Assembly: GCA_030066335.1 (NCBI GenBank)
Contig: JASJBV010000002.1
Location: forward strand, 1 to 35,983
Direction of reading: 5' to 3'
Origin: Gammaproteobacteria bacterium
GTDB lineage: Bacteria; Pseudomonadota; Gammaproteobacteria; GCA-001735895
DNA: 35,983 nucleotides
Part shown: in pieces, positions 32,565 through 35,983 of the stretch
Numbering within the stretch: position 1 is the stretch's first letter
Layout of the letters: every line of letters begins with the position of its first letter
The notes under the pieces: model-generated
Databases searched by the model: none
Told to the model about the DNA's origin: nothing
Seen by the model: the letters and a program-made list of their open reading frames with translations, nothing else
Made by a program: the position numbers and the translations under genes

Positions 32565-35417
32565 CTAGTTCATAGGTACAGCTGGGTCAAATGGATCGTT
32601 AAAATATTGTGCCCCGATATCCAGCCACTCGATGATCAAGCGCAGCTCATCGCCGCTCATGAAGCCTGAATGATCGATATAGCCGGCATCGCCCGGGCCG
32701 AGGGAGGCGTTGCGAGTCGCGGTTGCACTAGACATCTTCTGGACAAAGTAACTGGCTCTGGCACTATTACCTGACATCACCGGAGTCGTTGCCGCATTTG
32801 GATTATCGATGGTATCGAAGATCGGGTCGCCATTGACATCGACATCCTGGATACCGTCACCATCGGCATCGACCGGTACCTGGATCGTGTCGTTGACCAG
32901 GTTACCGTCCATATCAACAATCTGCCCGGCATCGGAGGCGAACAGCTCGCGGTAGGATTTGTACTGGATGCCGTTATTCTGGTCCGAACCGCCATCGCTC
33001 AGATCGAGCTGGGCCGCCGGTACCATCGCCACCATCAGCACCTCATCGGTATCGTTATGGCAATTGGTACAGGTATCGGCATCCGCCACGCCGCGCGGTG
33101 CCGACCATAACGGATGAATATGCTGTTCATAGTTGATTACCGCCCGGCAGGTGAAATCCCAGTCGTCCGGGTCCTGGCAATTGGCCGCTACCGACGGATT
33201 ACGGAACGGCATGGTGGTGGTCAGGTTGGCATATTCGTAACTGAACGCGGTATCCGGGGTACGCACCGTCGGATCGGTCCAGTAGTCCTCGTACACCAGG
33301 TTCATCGTAACCTGGGGCTCGATCGCGCTGACCAGCGCGCCCATGGGCGGGATAGAGGTTTCGGCCAGGCGGAAACGGGCCTCGGCCATGGTCTCGCCCA
33401 TGTTCCCCCAGTATTCATCGACCGTGCCCGGGATCTGGGTATTGCCAAAGCTTAAGTTCTGCAGGCCGCTATTGATGGAAGCAGCCTCGGCATCACGGCG
33501 ATGATGGGCAAAGGGAATCGCCCCGTTCTGGGTCGTTTCGGTATGACAACCGGTACATTCGAGGGTATCGCCCGGTCGGACCGTGAACCAGTTCTGATGC
33601 CTGGGCCCGATGCGGCGTCCCATGCTGTCGAGCACGCTGATCGCCAATGGAATATTGGCCGGCAGCTTGACCTTGACCGAGCCGTCCGGTTCCACCGGGG
33701 CATAGCCGACGATCTCGCGCATGTCCTGGTTACGCTGCGGACCGAAAGCCTCGCGGGCGAGGTCCGGGGCCAGGTTACCCAGGTCCGGATCATCCTCGTC
33801 CGGCAGGGATACCGGCTTGACGAAACGGACGAAGCGGGCGGGGCGCTCAGCGGCATCGGCATTAGCCGGATCACCCAGCTCAGTTACCGAGCTAATGCCA
33901 GTGGCACTGGTACAGTCGTTGAGAAAGCAACCATTGAAACTGCCGTTACCGAAATCATAAACACTGCGGATGTGGATCGCACCGATACCATCGTCGCGCC
34001 AGCCAACATCGAGCTCACCGATCGTCTTGGCAGGGATGATCGTTGGGGTAACCGCGCGTGACTGGATAGCGACCACATCGGTAAATACCATGCCATCTTC
34101 ACCCAGCAGGATAATCTTTTCCGCGTGGTCATCCATGTCATACAGCCACAGGTTATATTCCGGCGAGGCCTCAACCGCATTCGGATCAGATAAATGAGGC
34201 TCGATACAGGGGAAATGCTCGTCGTTGATGTCTAATTCACAGGTACTCTTACTGACCAGCAGGCGATTACTGCCATCCCATAATGGCCAGGCCGCGGAGT
34301 AACGACCTCCCAGGGAGAATTCATTGTTGGAGCCACGGGTGCTGATTTGATTGATCGTGGCGGAGGCCTGCGCCGGGCCCTGCGAACTGCTCAGGCTATC
34401 CACCGGCTGGGTGTTGTTGAGGTAATTCTCGATATCGATGAGCACGATATCACCACCGCCAAAGGTATTGCTGTAGGGGCGGGCGATCACCAGGATGCGA
34501 CCGTCTTCCATCTCCTCGGCCTGCGAAAACTGGATGGTAGCATTGTTGTTACCATCGTTGGTGGCCCCGGTATTGTGGCTATGCACACCATACAATACCT
34601 GTACATCGGTGCCATCCGGGGTCATCTTGTACAGGTGCATGCCGTTATTGCCGCCGGCGTTGTCCCAACGGGTAAACAGCACTTCACCGGAAAAATTATT
34701 GGTCAGGATGGTTGGGTCCAGATCATGGCTCTGGTTGAAGGAAACCTGCTGCAGTTCACCGCCGTCATCATTCATGATATGCAAGGTCATGGCCGGGGTA
34801 TCTTCATCCTCATCCAGCGCCTTGAACCGGGGCTTGCCCTCGTTGGTCAGGATTTCACTGGACTGGCGCTGGCGATTGGAGCTGAAAATTATCCGCCCGT
34901 CCGGCAGGTAGGATGGGGCAATATCGTCACCCGCCTCGGCGGTCAGTTCATTCTGGATAATGCGTCTTAATACATCATTCTCCAGGTCATATTCATAGAT
35001 GTTCCAGCTTGGGGTATCGTCATCATTCGGATTCGGATCGAACAGGCGCAGGGTAAACAACAGCTTTTTGCCATCAAATGACGGCTTCAGGTCCTTGACG
35101 TCGCCCTGCCCGCCGGTCACCGCACTGGTGATATTGATCTCGGTGGCGGTCACCGTTGAATTGCTGCGGATATAGACATCACCGCCCTCACCGAAAAACA
35201 AGGGCTCGCGCAGATCCGATTCGATTTCTTCATCATCTTCATCGACCGGGATCGGACGTTTTACATAGGCTATCGGGGCTTCGAGCACCCCTGGATCAGG
35301 GCCATTGGCGGTGGAACCGGCATCGGTTATGGGATCGGAGCAGGATAGCTGCAACATGACACCAGCGGCCAGTGCAGTAGCGGCTAACCATCGACAGCAG
35401 GTAAATATCGACTTCAT
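32565..35417 (-). CDS. large di-heme lipoprotein, HzsA-like
   Basis: 950 residues. Signal ends LQLSC (lipobox). The N-terminal half has TolB-like beta-propeller repeats (DIAPSYLPDGRIIFSSNRQ, MHLYKMTPDGTDVQVLYG). The middle carries a segment similar to the hydrazine-synthase alpha-subunit middle domain. The C-terminal part has two c-type heme motifs, CTGCH (621-625) and CTNCH (783-787), with NYEQHIHPLW before the second as in cytochrome c-like modules. Such HzsA-related proteins occur outside anammox bacteria without known activity. A calcium-binding-like tract DADGDGIQDVDVNGD follows. It is the first gene of the cluster. Confidence 0.88.
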   Translation of the reverse strand: MKSIFTCCRWLAATALAAGVMLQLSCSDPITDAGSTANGPDPGVLEAPIAYVKRPIPVDEDDEEIESDLREPLFFGEGGDVYIRSNSTVTATEINITSAVTGGQGDVKDLKPSFDGKKLLFTLRLFDPNPNDDDTPSWNIYEYDLENDVLRRIIQNELTAEAGDDIAPSYLPDGRIIFSSNRQRQSSEILTNEGKPRFKALDEDEDTPAMTLHIMNDDGGELQQVSFNQSHDLDPTILTNNFSGEVLFTRWDNAGGNNGMHLYKMTPDGTDVQVLYGVHSHNTGATNDGNNNATIQFSQAEEMEDGRILVIARPYSNTFGGGDIVLIDIENYLNNTQPVDSLSSSQGPAQASATINQISTRGSNNEFSLGGRYSAAWPLWDGSNRLLVSKSTCELDINDEHFPCIEPHLSDPNAVEASPEYNLWLYDMDDHAEKIILLGEDGMVFTDVVAIQSRAVTPTIIPAKTIGELDVGWRDDGIGAIHIRSVYDFGNGSFNGCFLNDCTSATGISSVTELGDPANADAAERPARFVRFVKPVSLPDEDDPDLGNLAPDLAREAFGPQRNQDMREIVGYAPVEPDGSVKVKLPANIPLAISVLDSMGRRIGPRHQNWFTVRPGDTLECTGCHTETTQNGAIPFAHHRRDAEAASINSGLQNLSFGNTQIPGTVDEYWGNMGETMAEARFRLAETSIPPMGALVSAIEPQVTMNLVYEDYWTDPTVRTPDTAFSYEYANLTTTMPFRNPSVAANCQDPDDWDFTCRAVINYEQHIHPLWSAPRGVADADTCTNCHNDTDEVLMVAMVPAAQLDLSDGGSDQNNGIQYKSYRELFASDAGQIVDMDGNLVNDTIQVPVDADGDGIQDVDVNGDPIFDTIDNPNAATTPVMSGNSARASYFVQKMSSATATRNASLGPGDAGYIDHSGFMSGDELRLIIEWLDIGAQYFNDPFDPAVPMN

Positions 35418-35721
35418 CAGGATTGCTCTATATTAACTTTTTGTAACCAGTAGGATCGGCCGACGAACCACGGTCAGCGCTAATCTATATGTATTCGTAA
35501 ATAACACCTCTGAGTCAAAAATAGTCCTAGTTTGAATGAAAGGGGGTAAGTTACCGATGAAATGAGAATTTCACTTGTTCAACGGTAAGGCCAGATGATT
35601 TATGCCAGCTAAACTTAATTTAAGTTCACGGATATCTCCAGGTAATGCCCCCGAAACTGGCCTATCCAGCAACTAAATCCGGACTAAATCCCTTACTTCA
35701 AGCAGGATTTACCCGTTGTGA
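35418..35721. other. intergenic region between divergent genes
   Basis: About 370 bp separate the HzsA-like start from the next ATG at 35788; the final part (35722-35787) lies inside the fold-back repeat. A TTGACT followed by AATACA at 17-bp spacing on the minus strand is a weak candidate promoter for the HzsA-like gene. The motif ACTAAATCC occurs twice, 10 bp apart, near 35671-35689. Nothing else was recognised. Confidence 0.45.
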
Positions 35722-35983
35722 TAACTACAGAACCCAAGGCCAGGCTGCATCAACCATTCCTGGCAACCGAGGTATAGGAAGAACAACATGTTGACTAGAG
35801 CTATAACCGCATCAGCACTGTCTTTGCTGCTGATAATGAGTCAGGCCGCGCTGGCAGGACCTGACTCATTATCAGCAGCAAAGACAGTGCTGATGCGGTT
35901 ATAGCTCTAGTCAACATGTTGTTCTTCCTATACCTCGGTTGCCAGGAATGGTTGATGCAGCCTGGCCTTGGGTTCTGTAGTTA
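35722..35983. repeat. perfect 124-bp inverted repeat running to the window end (probable fold-back artefact)
   Basis: Arms 35722-35845 and 35860-35983 are exactly complementary over 124 bp with a 14-nt loop (35846-35859). The right arm reaches the last base of the window. The left arm contains a normal gene start with a ribosome-binding site and signal peptide, so the left arm is probably the true sequence. The right arm is probably a reverse copy produced during amplification, sequencing or assembly. Confidence 0.92.
35788..35859 (+). CDS. 5' end of a secreted-protein gene, cut by the fold-back repeat
   Basis: AGGAAGAACAAC precedes an ATG that opens MLTRAITASALSLLLIMSQ, continuing AALAG: a textbook Sec signal peptide with an AxA-type cleavage site near ALA. 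From 35860 on, the frame reads reverse-copied sequence and stops at 35902-35904. Only the first 24 codons are therefore trusted. The rest of the gene is absent and its product cannot be identified. Confidence 0.6.

Noticed and set aside
35788-35904. A complete 38-codon gene at the window end
   Set aside because: Its second part is read from the reverse-copied arm of the fold-back, so the stop codon is probably artefactual.

Overview
The window looks like chromosome from a gammaproteobacterium of moderate GC. The pointers are OxyR with Cys199 and Cys208 in the E. coli positions, a fused peroxiredoxin-glutaredoxin, and the DUF6394/RCK channel pair. No rRNA, tRNA, CRISPR array, phage or transposase gene was seen. 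Most genes lie on the minus strand in tightly overlapping operons. The last bases of the window appear to be a fold-back artefact rather than genome.

Layout. 1-1747 (-): 5' part of a DUF6602 protein with a long Pro/Glu/Thr-rich tail, cut by the window edge. 2157-4194 (-): OmpR-type two-component pair. 4293-5813 (-): DUF3429 membrane protein, exported glutathione peroxidase and two small proteins of unknown function, one of only 54 residues. 6013-6453 (+): VOC/glyoxalase-fold protein. 6472-13119 (-): eight-gene lipid-modification/envelope operon: SDR, FAD amine-oxidase-like protein, DUF1365, cyclopropane-fatty-acid-synthase-like methyltransferase, DUF2878, chalcone-isomerase-like protein, DUF3833 lipoprotein, and an FKBP-like/methyltransferase fusion. 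13290-16875 (-): DUF523-DUF1722 protein, MerR-family (LitR/CarH-like) regulator, CPD photolyase and NTF2-like protein, preceded by a promoter with TGTACAAG-type repeats. 17049-18935 (-): HBM-domain chemoreceptor. 19029-20117 (-): aminopeptidase lipoprotein.

20303-26710 (+) is a glutathione/peroxide block: membrane protein, gamma-glutamyltransferase, GST, OxyR, peroxiredoxin-glutaredoxin and a glutathione-reductase-like enzyme. 26877-28983 (-): two-RCK potassium channel and DUF6394. 29093-35417 (-): envelope cluster with a large di-heme HzsA-like lipoprotein, SH3/beta-barrel protein, second beta-barrel protein, TlpA thioredoxin, DUF4266 lipoprotein and DUF3570 outer-membrane protein. 35788 onward (+): start of a secreted protein, cut by the fold-back.

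The common theme is light, peroxide and lipid stress: photolyase with a LitR-like regulator, CFA-type lipid chemistry, glutathione peroxidase, OxyR and thiol recycling. Two observations stand out. A pair of nested, covarying stem-loop elements (26740-26882 and 30222-30363) share conserved unpaired blocks but have unrelated outer arms. Four 11-bp direct repeats, typical of OmpR/PhoB-type operators, occur in front of both the glutathione-peroxidase/small-protein group and the lipid operon. The glutathione-reductase-like protein also has an NADH-like coenzyme pocket.
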